Origin: Rhodospirillales bacterium
GTDB lineage: Bacteria; Pseudomonadota; Alphaproteobacteria; Rhodospirillales; Defluviicoccaceae
Assembly (NCBI GenBank): GCA_016712595.1
Contig: JADJQT010000001.1
Location: 783,501-847,500, forward strand
Direction of reading: 5' to 3'
DNA: 64,000 nucleotides
This document shows, in pieces, positions 9,160-16,764 of this stretch. The translations under genes were made by a program, and so were the position numbers. The notes under the pieces are model-generated. The model had not been told where the DNA came from, did not search any database, and saw only the letters and a program-made list of their open reading frames with translations. Each line of letters starts with the position of its first letter. Within the stretch, counting starts at the first letter, position 1.

Positions 9160-10020
9160 TCAGGCGCTGCGCCGCTTGGTCCAGCGTTGCAGCCAGTTGA
9201 TAGCGAAGAGCGTGTTAAACCCGGCGACGAGCACGACAGTGGCAATGGCGGTCGCACCGGCATAATCGAACTGCTCCAGCTTGATGATGACGAGCAGTGG
9301 CGCGATTTCGGAGACCATCGGCACATTGCCGGCGATGAAGATGACCGAACCGTACTCGCCGAGTCCCCGAGCGAACGCCAGGGCGAAGCCGGTCAGGATC
9401 GCCGGCATCATTGCCGGCAGAATGATGCGTAAAAACGTCTGGATCCGGCCAGCACCGAGGCTCGCCGCAGCTTCCTCGATTTCAGGGTCGAGGTCCTGCA
9501 GCACGGGCTCGACGGTTCGGACGACGAACGGCAGTCCTTCGAACAGCAGGGCGACAACGATTCCGGCGGGGGTGAACGCGAGCTTCACCCCGAGGGTCGC
9601 CAGCGGCGCGCCGATCCATCCGTTCTCGGCATAGAGTGCCGCCAGGGCGATGCCGGCGACGGCCGTCGGCAGAGCGAACGGCAGATCGACGACAGCGTCG
9701 ATGAGCCGCTTGCCCGGGAAGGCATAGCGCACCAGCACCCAGGCGACGATCAGCCCGAGGACAGCGTTGATGGCGGCCGCGATCAGCGCCGTTCCGAAGC
9801 TGAGCCGGTAGGCGGCGAGGGCGCGCGGCGTGAACGCGGCATCGAAGAAACCCTGCCAGCCGAGCGACGACGATTTGAGGATCAGGGCCGCCAGAGGGAT
9901 CAGAACGATTAGGGCAAGATAGAGCAAGGTCAGACCAAGCGTCAGGCCGAAACCGGGGACCACCGTTTCCTTGCGCGGTGAGCCGGTGAAGCTCCGCTGT
10001 GCGCTCGCTGCGGCGGCCAT
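9160..10020 (-). CDS. cysT: Sulfate ABC transporter permease CysT
   Basis: Second permease subunit (also called CysU). It has 286 residues, about six transmembrane segments, and an EAA loop EEAAASLGAGRIQTFLRIIL. The family phrase ARGLGEYGSVIFIAGNVPM is present, followed by the TM segment near the C-terminus. It begins three bases after the sbp stop codon, so translation is probably coupled to it. Confidence 0.94.
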   Translation of the reverse strand: MAAAASAQRSFTGSPRKETVVPGFGLTLGLTLLYLALIVLIPLAALILKSSSLGWQGFFDAAFTPRALAAYRLSFGTALIAAAINAVLGLIVAWVLVRYAFPGKRLIDAVVDLPFALPTAVAGIALAALYAENGWIGAPLATLGVKLAFTPAGIVVALLFEGLPFVVRTVEPVLQDLDPEIEEAAASLGAGRIQTFLRIILPAMMPAILTGFALAFARGLGEYGSVIFIAGNVPMVSEIAPLLVIIKLEQFDYAGATAIATVVLVAGFNTLFAINWLQRWTKRRSA

Positions 10021-10023
10021 CGC

Positions 10024-11040
10024 CTATCTCGCCTGCGCGTAGATCTGATCAAACACACCGCCGTCGGAAAAAAAGGTCGCCTGCGCCTTTTCCCAGCCAC
10101 CAAACATCGCGTCGATGGTGAACAGATCTAGCTTCGACAGGCGTGCGACGTCTTCCGCGGCGGCTTCTTCGGGATGGCGAGGACGGTAGAAATGTTTGGC
10201 GGCGATCCGCTGGCCGTCTGGCGAGTAGAGATACTGCAGATAGGCTTCGGCAAGATCGCGGTTGCCGTTGCGATCGGCGTTGACGTCGACGAGCGCTACG
10301 GGTGGCTCGGCGAGGATGCTGGTCGACGGCACCACAATGGTCAGGTCATCTGCGGCGAATTCCTGCTGGGCGAGAAACGCCTCGTTCTCCCAGGTGATCA
10401 GCACATCGCCCAACTTGCGCTGCACGAACGTAGTCGTCGAGCCGCGCGCGCCGGTATCGAGCACCGGAACATTCTTGAACAGCGAGGCGACAAACGCGCT
10501 GGCCTTGACGGGATCGTTGCCGTTGGTGCGCAGGGCGTATCCCCAGGCGGCGAGGAAGTTCCAGCGGGCGCCACCGGAGGTCTTCGGGTTCGGCGTGATC
10601 ACCGACACACCGGGCTTGACCAAGTCGTTCCAGTCGTGAACGTCCTTCGGGTTGCCCTTGCGGACAAGGAAGATAATCGTCGACGTATAGGGAGCGCTGT
10701 TCGTCGGCAGTCGTGACTGCCAATCTTTGGAGACAAGCTGGCCTTTCTTGGCGATTTCGTCGATGTCATAGGCGAGCGCCAGGGTAACGACGTCGGCCGG
10801 CAAACCGTCTATAACCGTGCGCGCCTGTTTGCCAGAGCCGCCATGAGACATGCGAATGCTCACTTTTTCTCCGGTCTTCGCGAGCCACTGCTCGGCAAAG
10901 ACTTTGTTGAAGTCCTGATAGAGCTCACGCGTCGGATCGTAAGACGCGTTCAACAAGGCGCGGTCGGCATGCGCCGGCGGCGCGAAGAATCCCAGCGCCA
11001 GTGCGCCAGCCAGCAGGGCAATTGCGGGTCTGCGAACCAT
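10024..11040 (-). CDS. sbp: Periplasmic sulfate-binding protein
   Basis: Solute-binding protein that delivers sulfate (possibly also thiosulfate) to CysTWA. A Sec signal peptide covers residues 1-25 (MVRRPAIALLAGALALGFF, cleavage after AHA). Mature protein motifs include NASYDPTRELYQDFN, SHGGSGKQARTVIDGLPADVV and NPKTSGGARWNFLAAWGYA, all typical of the Sbp/CysP family. 338 residues, full length. First gene of the cys operon; the preceding 95 bases hold a strong-looking promoter overlapped by an inverted repeat, then an Rrf2 regulator gene. Confidence 0.95.
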   Translation of the reverse strand: MVRRPAIALLAGALALGFFAPPAHADRALLNASYDPTRELYQDFNKVFAEQWLAKTGEKVSIRMSHGGSGKQARTVIDGLPADVVTLALAYDIDEIAKKGQLVSKDWQSRLPTNSAPYTSTIIFLVRKGNPKDVHDWNDLVKPGVSVITPNPKTSGGARWNFLAAWGYALRTNGNDPVKASAFVASLFKNVPVLDTGARGSTTTFVQRKLGDVLITWENEAFLAQQEFAADDLTIVVPSTSILAEPPVALVDVNADRNGNRDLAEAYLQYLYSPDGQRIAAKHFYRPRHPEEAAAEDVARLSKLDLFTIDAMFGGWEKAQATFFSDGGVFDQIYAQAR

Positions 11041-11093
11041 CTAGTCCTCCTCGTTGTCGATCTGCCCACGTCGGTCGATGCGCGACACTTATA

Positions 11094-11121
11094 TTTATAA
11101 CTTTATAAGTTAAATAGACAA
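11094..11121 (-). promoter_or_regulatory. sbp operon promoter with overlapping Rrf2-type operator
   Basis: On the minus strand a -35-like TTGTCT (11116-11121) and a -10-like TATAAA (11094-11099) are spaced by 16 bases. The perfect inverted repeat AACTT-ATA-AAGTT occupies 11099-11111, that is, the spacer and the edge of the -10 box, where a bound repressor would block RNA polymerase. The extended form TTAACTT-ATA-AAGTTA recurs, with base changes, upstream of cysK. The AT-rich patch stands out from its GC-rich surroundings. Confidence 0.6.
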
Positions 11122-11127
11122 ATAGCC

Positions 11128-11157
11128 AAAAAAACTCACTCGGCGAGCACGTGCTCG
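11128..11157 (-). terminator. Probable terminator between the Rrf2 gene and sbp
   Basis: On the minus strand the end of the Rrf2 gene contains the perfect palindrome CGAGCAC/GTGCTCG (11144-11157), then nine bases, then seven T (11128-11134). The T-run lies 10 bases from the hairpin, further than ideal, so termination may be partial. It would separate the regulator transcript from the sbp operon, which has its own promoter just downstream. Confidence 0.45.
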
Positions 11158-11588
11158 AATTGCCTCCCGCCGCGGGCCGTCTCGGCGGCCTCGGCGATAC
11201 TGATATTGTCGACGATCGCCGCCATCGCGTCCCGCACCTGTCGCATGACGAGGCGAACAGGGCATGCGTCCTCATCACTGCAATCCTGGCAACGCCGATA
11301 GCCGCTCAAACTGGCGCAGGGAAGCGGTGCGAGCGGTCCGTCCAGCGCACGAATGACCTCGCCGACGGTGATCTCGCTCGCCGGTTTCGCCAAGGCGTAC
11401 CCACCGTTCTTGCCACGCTGACTGAACACCAATCCGTATCGCTTGAGGTCAAGCAGGATGAGTTCCAAGAACTTGCGCGGTGCCTGCTCGCGTTCGGCGA
11501 TCTCGGAGACCAACATCAACTGCCCCTCGGGATGCGCCGATAACTGACACAACGCCTTGAGCGCGTATTTCGCCTTCTGCGACAGCAT
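11136..11588 (-). CDS. Rrf2-family regulator with cysteine cluster
   Basis: A 150-residue Rrf2 transcription factor. N-terminal winged helix (residues 1-70; MLSQKAKYALKALCQL, KFLELILLDLKRYGLV, GKNGGYALAKPASEITVGEVI) and a cysteine-rich loop with Cys91, Cys100, Cys103 and Cys109, comparable to the three-Cys Fe-S loop of IscR. The gene is directly upstream of, and codirectional with, the sulfate transporter operon, and an inverted repeat lies between them, so it is likely the repressor of sulfate uptake (CysR-like). Whether the cluster senses Fe-S status or sulfur supply cannot be read from sequence. Confidence 0.88.
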   Translation of the reverse strand: MLSQKAKYALKALCQLSAHPEGQLMLVSEIAEREQAPRKFLELILLDLKRYGLVFSQRGKNGGYALAKPASEITVGEVIRALDGPLAPLPCASLSGYRRCQDCSDEDACPVRLVMRQVRDAMAAIVDNISIAEAAETARGGRQFEHVLAE

Positions 11589-11669
11589 TATCCATATATC
11601 CCGATCGAGTTAATGGGATTTGTAAGCGAACGCCGGGGTTGCGTCAATACGGGAATGCCGATCTTGCAA

Positions 11670-12713
11670 CTAAGGTGCGTTCGAGCGTCGGATCCGGACG
11701 CCTGCCCGGGTGGCCGTCCAGAACATCGCGACGCGATCGATGCACCAAAACGTCGCCAGCAGGCCGATCAGGTAGGCGGGAATCTGCTGGCTCCAGCGCG
11801 GCGGACAGGCGCTCAGGCGTCGGTGGGCCCACATCAGAGCGAGCACGAGGGTAACGAACCCGAGTTGTCCAATCTCCACGCCAACGTTGAAGCATAAAAG
11901 CGCGACGGGAATTCGATCGGGTGGCAATCCCAGGCGGGTCAGTGCTTGGGCGAACCCGAGGCCGTGGAGCAGGCCGAACGCGAACGCCACGACCCATGGG
12001 TAGCGGGCGGTCAGACCGCCTTCGCCACGATAGACCTTGATCACTTCGACACCGATGAAGACGATGCTAAGGGCGATTGCCGCGTTCACCGGCGCTTCCG
12101 GCACCTCGACCCAACCGAGTGTCGCCGCCGAAAGGGTAACGCTGTAAGCGACGGCGAACGCTGAGATTGTCTTCACCAGCATCGCGGGCGAGCGGACGAT
12201 CCAGATCAGCCCGAAGACGAATAACAGGTGATCGACGCCAACCAGAATATGCTCGATGCCGACGTCGATGTACGTCCGCGCGACGCGCAGCCAGCTCTGG
12301 CCACTGCCCGCCGAGCCGGAGAACGTCACCGACGGATTGGCGGTCGTCAACGTCAAGATCTCGGTGATGCCGCTCAGCCAGGAAACGCGCAGCACCACTC
12401 CCGGCTTCTTGTAATCGAGGCCAGCGAAGCGGATGGTGCCGTTCAGACCGCTCGCGCCACAGGCGAGCTTCGGGGGTTGGAGGACGCACTGCTCCGGGAA
12501 ACGCAGATCGTACGCCGCGTAGGCCTCGGTTTCCTGGCTAACCGAAGGCGCGCGCAGCCAGCGGACCACGAATACACCCGCGTCGACTTCCCGTACCGAC
12601 AGTACGGCGATCGGAATGACGTCGGCGCGGGCGACGGGCACAATGCCGAGGTCAAGCACAAGTGCGAGGGCAAGCAGCAGGCTGCGCATCAGCCACGGCA
12701 GAACGGAGTTCAT
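11670..12713 (-). CDS. HupE/UreJ-like membrane protein
   Basis: A 347-residue protein with a signal peptide (residues 1-31), a periplasmic domain of about 120 residues, and a C-terminal membrane half of about six to seven segments. The membrane part carries the HupE/UreJ family histidine motifs GIEHILVGVDHLLFVFGL and FGLLHGLGFA, and FNVGVEIGQ. HupE/UreJ proteins are proposed metal (nickel) permeases, but this two-domain subtype has no proven substrate. No urease or hydrogenase genes are here. The stop overlaps no gene; upstream on the same strand is the broken PPIase gene, its usual partner in related genomes by my recollection. Confidence 0.8.
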   Translation of the reverse strand: MNSVLPWLMRSLLLALALVLDLGIVPVARADVIPIAVLSVREVDAGVFVVRWLRAPSVSQETEAYAAYDLRFPEQCVLQPPKLACGASGLNGTIRFAGLDYKKPGVVLRVSWLSGITEILTLTTANPSVTFSGSAGSGQSWLRVARTYIDVGIEHILVGVDHLLFVFGLIWIVRSPAMLVKTISAFAVAYSVTLSAATLGWVEVPEAPVNAAIALSIVFIGVEVIKVYRGEGGLTARYPWVVAFAFGLLHGLGFAQALTRLGLPPDRIPVALLCFNVGVEIGQLGFVTLVLALMWAHRRLSACPPRWSQQIPAYLIGLLATFWCIDRVAMFWTATRAGVRIRRSNAP

Positions 12714-13430
12714 CCGCTACTCCCCCGGCGCACCTCGTAGTTCGCGCGCATCGCGCGGATCATGCGGGCTGCCAAGCGCAACTGTTGCTCGCGCTGCCAG
12801 TCGTCCCCGATCACGTCTTGAAAGGCCGCGAAGTCCGACTGCTTTTCCGGTGTTAGCGCCGTCAGCCCGACCACATGCCAGACGTCGCCGACGTGGATGA
12901 CCGCCCAGTCTCCCGCGGTAAGCGTCTGCAGTTTCGCCAGGAAATCCGCGCCATAGGCATCGCGGATCTGATCGGGGCTCTGCCGCGGATATGGCGTGGG
13001 GACTTGCCCGAGCAGAAGGGGGTCGGCGCCGTCGGCCAGGGTATCGCGCAACGTCTGCGCATCCGCTTCCGCCGTCTCGCCGCCATTGCGTAGCTAAATC
13101 TCGACGAAATCGTCCCGCCGAGGCTGGTCATATCGCTGCGATGGGTGGCGAACCACGCGCGCAGTTCCGCTTCCGACGGCGCGTCGACGATGGCCTGCAT
13201 GCGAGCGTTCGCCTTCATGTTGAGAACCACGCGATCGCGAATGGATGCATCGCCGCGGTCAAGACCGAGGGCAGGTCCTTCGCGGTAAAGGATTTCGGTC
13301 TGTACTCAACCCTCGATCAGGTTGTCCAGTTCTTCGTCCGTCGGTCGTCGCAGCGTCGATTGCTCAAACCGATCGGCGAGTTCGCGCTCGATTGAGGGAT
13401 TAACGACGATGACTTTCTCTCCGGCACCCA
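12710..13430 (-). pseudogene. Broken PpiC-type peptidyl-prolyl isomerase
   Basis: Reading the minus strand, the segment IVVNPSIERELADRFEQ, PTDEELDNLI, VQTEILYREGPALGLDRGD and IRDRVVLNMKANARMQ is the N-terminal part of a parvulin-type PPIase. It is interrupted by an in-frame TGA at 13306-13308 and then leaves frame near 13100; the rest (ETAEADAQTLRDTLADGADPLL to the stop at 12710) continues in another frame. So at least one stop and one frameshift disable it. Its 3' end overlaps the first codon of the HupE-like gene by four bases (ATGA), a sign of a formerly coupled pair. Confidence 0.72.
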
Positions 13431-13778
13431 GTGGTCCACTCGCCGCTATCTCAACATGCAGCCGCTTCGCGAGCAGGAACTTACAGCCGTGAGCGTATGA
13501 CCAGACACGCTAACGCCCGCAAAAATGTGCGAAAGATCCTGGACACTACCTTTTCGTTCGCGATCTACGCCGTATCGGATGGTGACGGACTCGACCAAGG
13601 AGCCGCGGTGGTTGATGCCGCCACGGCGGGACGAATGACGTTGCCGGTTGGCCTCCTCAAAAAACGGGGCCTACCGTAGCTTTGAGATATGAGGCGGTGG
13701 CGTAGGCGTTTAGCGGGTTGGGGATCAGCCGAGCCGCGAACTGTCCGATTTTACTGCTCCAAGGTGGCAATGGGCGGG
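13431..13778. other. Intergenic stretch without recognised gene
   Basis: About 350 bases between the broken PPIase and apt. One plus-strand open frame of 82 codons (13431-13679) shows no family resemblance, and codon pattern and lack of a ribosome site argue against it. I see no RNA gene, repeat or clear terminator. Confidence 0.4.
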
Positions 13779-14294
13779 CTATGAATCGTAAGCGACGAGC
13801 GCGTCGAAGGGTACGTCAAGCCGCTTGCGGCCATTGAGGAAGGTCAGTTCGATGATGCATGCGGCACCCACCACTTCGGCGCCGACGCTACGAAACAGAT
13901 CGATCGCAGCCCCCATCGTACCGCCCGTCGCCAGCAGATCGTCGAGCACGACCACGCGTTGACCTGGTTCGACCGCGTCGCTTTGGATCTCGACCACGTC
14001 ATGGCCGTATTCAAGGGCGTATTCGTAACGAGCCGTCTTGCCGGGGAGCTTGCCGCGCTTGCGCACCATGACGAATCCAAGGCCAAGCTTTAAAGCCAAC
14101 GGCGCGGCGACGAGAAATCCGCGGGATTCAATGCCGGCGAGAACGTCCGGCGCGTGCCGGCTGACCGCTTTGGCCAGTCGGCCCATCGCGACCGCCCAGG
14201 CGTCCGAGTGCGCGAGCAGTGTTGAGATGTCATAGAAAAGGATTCCCGGCTTGGGAAAATCAGCAATGTTGCGAATGTGATTTTTGATGTCCAT
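13779..14294 (-). CDS. apt: Adenine phosphoribosyltransferase
   Basis: Purine-salvage enzyme converting adenine and PRPP to AMP. The 171-residue protein starts MDIKNHIRNIADFPKPGILF, has IESRGFLVAAPLA and the PRPP-binding motif VVVLDDLLATGGTM (about residues 114-127). ATG 14294 is preceded by AAGGACGAG at suitable distance; longer starts would only add an unconserved tail. It is followed upstream, on the same strand, by the cytochrome pair, probably a separate unit 99 bases away. Confidence 0.95.
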   Translation of the reverse strand: MDIKNHIRNIADFPKPGILFYDISTLLAHSDAWAVAMGRLAKAVSRHAPDVLAGIESRGFLVAAPLALKLGLGFVMVRKRGKLPGKTARYEYALEYGHDVVEIQSDAVEPGQRVVVLDDLLATGGTMGAAIDLFRSVGAEVVGAACIIELTFLNGRKRLDVPFDALVAYDS

Positions 14295-14393
14295 GCGCGC
14301 ACTCTCGTCCTTTTCGGCAGGCCCGACGGCAATCCTAACGGCGATGGCGGAGGCGGACAATCGCCTCGCCGCAATCGCGGTGGGGTAAAGGCC

Positions 14394-14843
14394 TCAGTTG
14401 AGAGTGGCGAGATAGGCGATGAGGTCTGCGCGCTGGGCGGCATCTTTTACTTGCGCTGTCATGCGGGTGTCGCGGCCGCCGAGAAAGCCGCGCGGATCGC
14501 TCAGCCAGGCATCAAGCCTCTCCGCCGTCCAGACAAAGGTGGCACCGCGCAGCCCCTTGTATCCGGTGAAGTACGGCGCGCTTCCGGCTTTTCTGTCAAA
14601 AACCCCTGCCAGGGACGGACCGTCCTTGTGAAACTCCGGCGCGGTTTCGTGACACACGGCGCACTGCTCGACGAACAAACGCCTACCGCGGGCAGCGCTG
14701 CCATTCACCTGCTCGCTCGCCACCGCATAACCAATCAAAACAAGACAACCGGCAAGCGCGGTGGCTGTACGGCACAGCCGCTGCCAGCCCCCTGGCGATG
14801 ATCGAGGACCGGCAGTGGTTGTGGTCGCGCCCTCCTCGGACAA
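14394..14843 (-). CDS. c-type cytochrome, second of tandem pair
   Basis: Small periplasmic mono-haem cytochrome c. Haem motif QCAVCH (Cys61, Cys64, His65 counting from 14843), then GPSLAGVFDRKAGS, YKGLRGATFVW and a likely axial Met in DTRMTAQVKD. A hydrophobic stretch (about residues 29-42, ALAGCLVLIGYAVA) would be the signal or anchor. No ATG is available; TTG 14843, two bases after the upstream cytochrome's stop, is the most economical start, but this is uncertain. Motif spacing matches its neighbour closely, so the two arose by tandem duplication. Likely electron carrier; partner unknown. Confidence 0.75.
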   Translation of the reverse strand: MSEEGATTTTAGPRSSPGGWQRLCRTATALAGCLVLIGYAVASEQVNGSAARGRRLFVEQCAVCHETAPEFHKDGPSLAGVFDRKAGSAPYFTGYKGLRGATFVWTAERLDAWLSDPRGFLGGRDTRMTAQVKDAAQRADLIAYLATLN

Positions 14844-14845
14844 GC

Positions 14846-15241
14846 CTACTTTAGCGTTTGCAGGTAAGCGATGACGTCTTCGCGCTTGGTAGCGTCCTTC
14901 AAAGCGTAGGTCATCGCCGTCGTTTTGTTCGCGGTATGGGCGATCACGAATTCCTTGGGGTTTTCGAGATATTGAAACAGCAGGGTCGAGTCCCATACGA
15001 AGTCAGCGCCGACGAGCCCCTTGTAGCGCGGGAAGTCGGATGACCCTGCCTTCCGTCCGTAAACGCCAAACAAAGAAGGGCCGGTCTTGTTCACGCCCGG
15101 TTCGTTGCTGTGACAGGTGGTGCAGACTTTTTTAAATATGTCCGCTCCGGCTGCAGCGTCGCCGGCGGCGAAGGCTGGCTCATAAAAAGCGACGACCAGC
15201 GCCGCAGCGGCAAGTACGGGATACGCGGACTTCTTCATCAT
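14846..15241 (-). CDS. c-type cytochrome, first of tandem pair
   Basis: Class I mono-haem cytochrome c of 131 residues. Signal peptide at residues 1-26 (KKSAYPVLAAAALVVAF, cleaved after AFA), haem motif CTTCH (Cys40, Cys43, His44), GPSLFGVYGRKAGS and a C-terminal Met in TTAMTYALKD as the sixth ligand. This is the pattern of soluble cytochrome c-550/c-552 proteins. ATG 15241 (alternatively 15238) follows a GAGG ribosome site; longer frames upstream lack conservation. It leads a two-gene unit with the next cytochrome. Confidence 0.9.
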   Translation of the reverse strand: MMKKSAYPVLAAAALVVAFYEPAFAAGDAAAGADIFKKVCTTCHSNEPGVNKTGPSLFGVYGRKAGSSDFPRYKGLVGADFVWDSTLLFQYLENPKEFVIAHTANKTTAMTYALKDATKREDVIAYLQTLK

Positions 15242-15957
15242 CGACCTCGTCGTTCTGTGTTTTCGGAGAATGGAAGGTCCGGGTGCTGGATGGGCGACGC
15301 CTGAGATCCCAACCATATCCTGAGAATTGGCAATAGTGCAAGGCGCGGCGGTCGGGCTCGAGGGCGATCGCATATGGAGGCGGGCAACGTATGCGTTTGC
15401 CTCGCATCGATGCGTTGGAGCGGAAATAGCCGTTGACGGCGTGGCGACACGGCTGACCGACACACGTTTTACTGTTCAAGGCGCCCGACATTGTGAAGTG
15501 GACCCCATCGGCAGGACCACCGAGCGATCAATTCTGATTGGAAGTCATGCGGGCCCGCTCTCCTTAAATCACGCTACGCGGTATATCGGTTGCTGCTATC
15601 GCCAAGGGTATACGGGCGACGTGATGGCTGTGATGCAGGCACAAGAGGAGCGCCCGGATCGGAGCGGCGATCATCGACCCATGGCTTGCCAAGCTTACCG
15701 TGCGGCTCGATCGCTACCCAAGCCGCATCGGATAACCAGAACAAATCGGACATGACCGACCTTCCGCCCAACCGACTCGTATCCAGCGCAGAAAGTCACG
15801 TTCAATCAAAATACTGTATGGGTTCCCAACCCAGGCGCCTACGTAGCCCGAAAAAACCATTCCGGCGGCAATGACATTGAGGGAGCGCTCTTATTGGGCG
15901 GCTATGGCTACTCCGGGCGGCATTGAAAAAGCACACGAGACTATCGTTTCGGCATCT
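15242..15957. other. Gene-poor stretch with IS debris
   Basis: Between the cytochromes and the trmJ-like gene there is no intact gene. It contains the IS5 remnant listed separately and, at about 15493-15515, a phrase (gtgaagtggaccccatc) like the outer end of an IS3-type element. The remainder shows nothing I can identify. Confidence 0.5.
15590..15753 (-). pseudogene. IS5-family transposase N-terminal remnant
   Basis: From ATG 15753 the minus strand reads MSDLFWLSDAAWVAIEPH, then KLGKPWVDDRRS, the standard opening of an IS5-type transposase (usually continuing RVISGIIHVLKSG). After about 30 codons the match ends and the frame runs into unrelated residues. The catalytic part is absent. A short deletion between EPH and GKPWVDDR is also suggested by family spacing. 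Confidence 0.75.
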
Positions 15958-16758
15958 CTACCTTTCCCCTCCGCCCGACCGGGCGTGGCGGGCTTCGGTG
16001 AGGCAGGCGATGACGCCGCGCAGGGTGCGGACTTCCTGTTCGCTGGGGGTGGCACGGCCGAAGAAGTTGCGCAGGTTGCGCACCATGCTGGGGCGCGACT
16101 GGGCATTGCGCAGGAAGCCGCAGGTATCGAGCTCGGATTCCAGGTGATCATAAAGGCCGGCAAGGTCGGCGTGGCTCGCTGGGCGGGTCTGCTCGGGCAT
16201 CACCAACTCGGCAGGCGGAACCGCCGCCGCAGCCTCACCAGCGGTATACCACTCGTAACCCACGAGCAGCACCGCCATGCCGAGGTTGAGCGAGCTGAAC
16301 GCCGGGTTGAGCGGCGCGGTGATCAGCGCGTTGGCGCGCGCCACGTCATCGTTGTCGAGCCCGCTCGCCTCGCGGCCGAACAAAAGGCCGCAGCGCTGGC
16401 CGTCAGCGCAGCGCCAATGCAGGTCGGTAGCGGCCGCACGTGGGGTCAACACCTGCTTGGTCATATAGCGGGGCCGGGCGCTGGTGGCATAGACAAACGC
16501 CAGGTCGGCGATCGCCTCGCGCGTCGAGGCGTAGAGCCGCGCCGCATCCAGCACCCGATCAGCTCCCGAGGCGGCGGCCACCGCTTTGTCGTTCGGCCAG
16601 ATCTCGCGCGGCCGGACGAGGCGCAGTTCAGTGAGCCCGCAATTGAGCATGGCGCGCGCCACCATGCCGATGTTCTCCGGCAGCTGCGGTTCGATGAGGA
16701 TGACCGCAGGCGCCGCTCCGGCTTCAATTCCGGCGCGGCTTCGGTCTGTACCGGACAC
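15958..16758 (-). CDS. trmJ: TrmJ-like tRNA/rRNA 2'-O-methyltransferase
   Basis: SPOUT-class RNA methyltransferase of 266 residues. It opens with ILIEPQLPENIGMVARAMLNCGL, the family signature, and has the knot motifs LLFGREASGLDNDD and APLNPAFSSLNLGMAVLLV. TrmJ proteins methylate the ribose at position 32 of tRNAs using S-adenosylmethionine. The C-terminal 90 residues contain a helical extension typical of the family. The start is 6 bases downstream of the cimA stop, so the two are probably co-transcribed. Distinguishing TrmJ from a related TrmH paralogue rests on length and the opening motif. Confidence 0.85.
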   Translation of the reverse strand: MSGTDRSRAGIEAGAAPAVILIEPQLPENIGMVARAMLNCGLTELRLVRPREIWPNDKAVAAASGADRVLDAARLYASTREAIADLAFVYATSARPRYMTKQVLTPRAAATDLHWRCADGQRCGLLFGREASGLDNDDVARANALITAPLNPAFSSLNLGMAVLLVGYEWYTAGEAAAAVPPAELVMPEQTRPASHADLAGLYDHLESELDTCGFLRNAQSRPSMVRNLRNFFGRATPSEQEVRTLRGVIACLTEARHARSGGGER

Positions 16759-16764
16759 GACCGC

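Noticed and set aside
13431..13679. An 82-codon plus-strand frame between PPIase remnant and apt
   Set aside because: No ribosome site or family resemblance; composition like neighbouring noncoding sequence.
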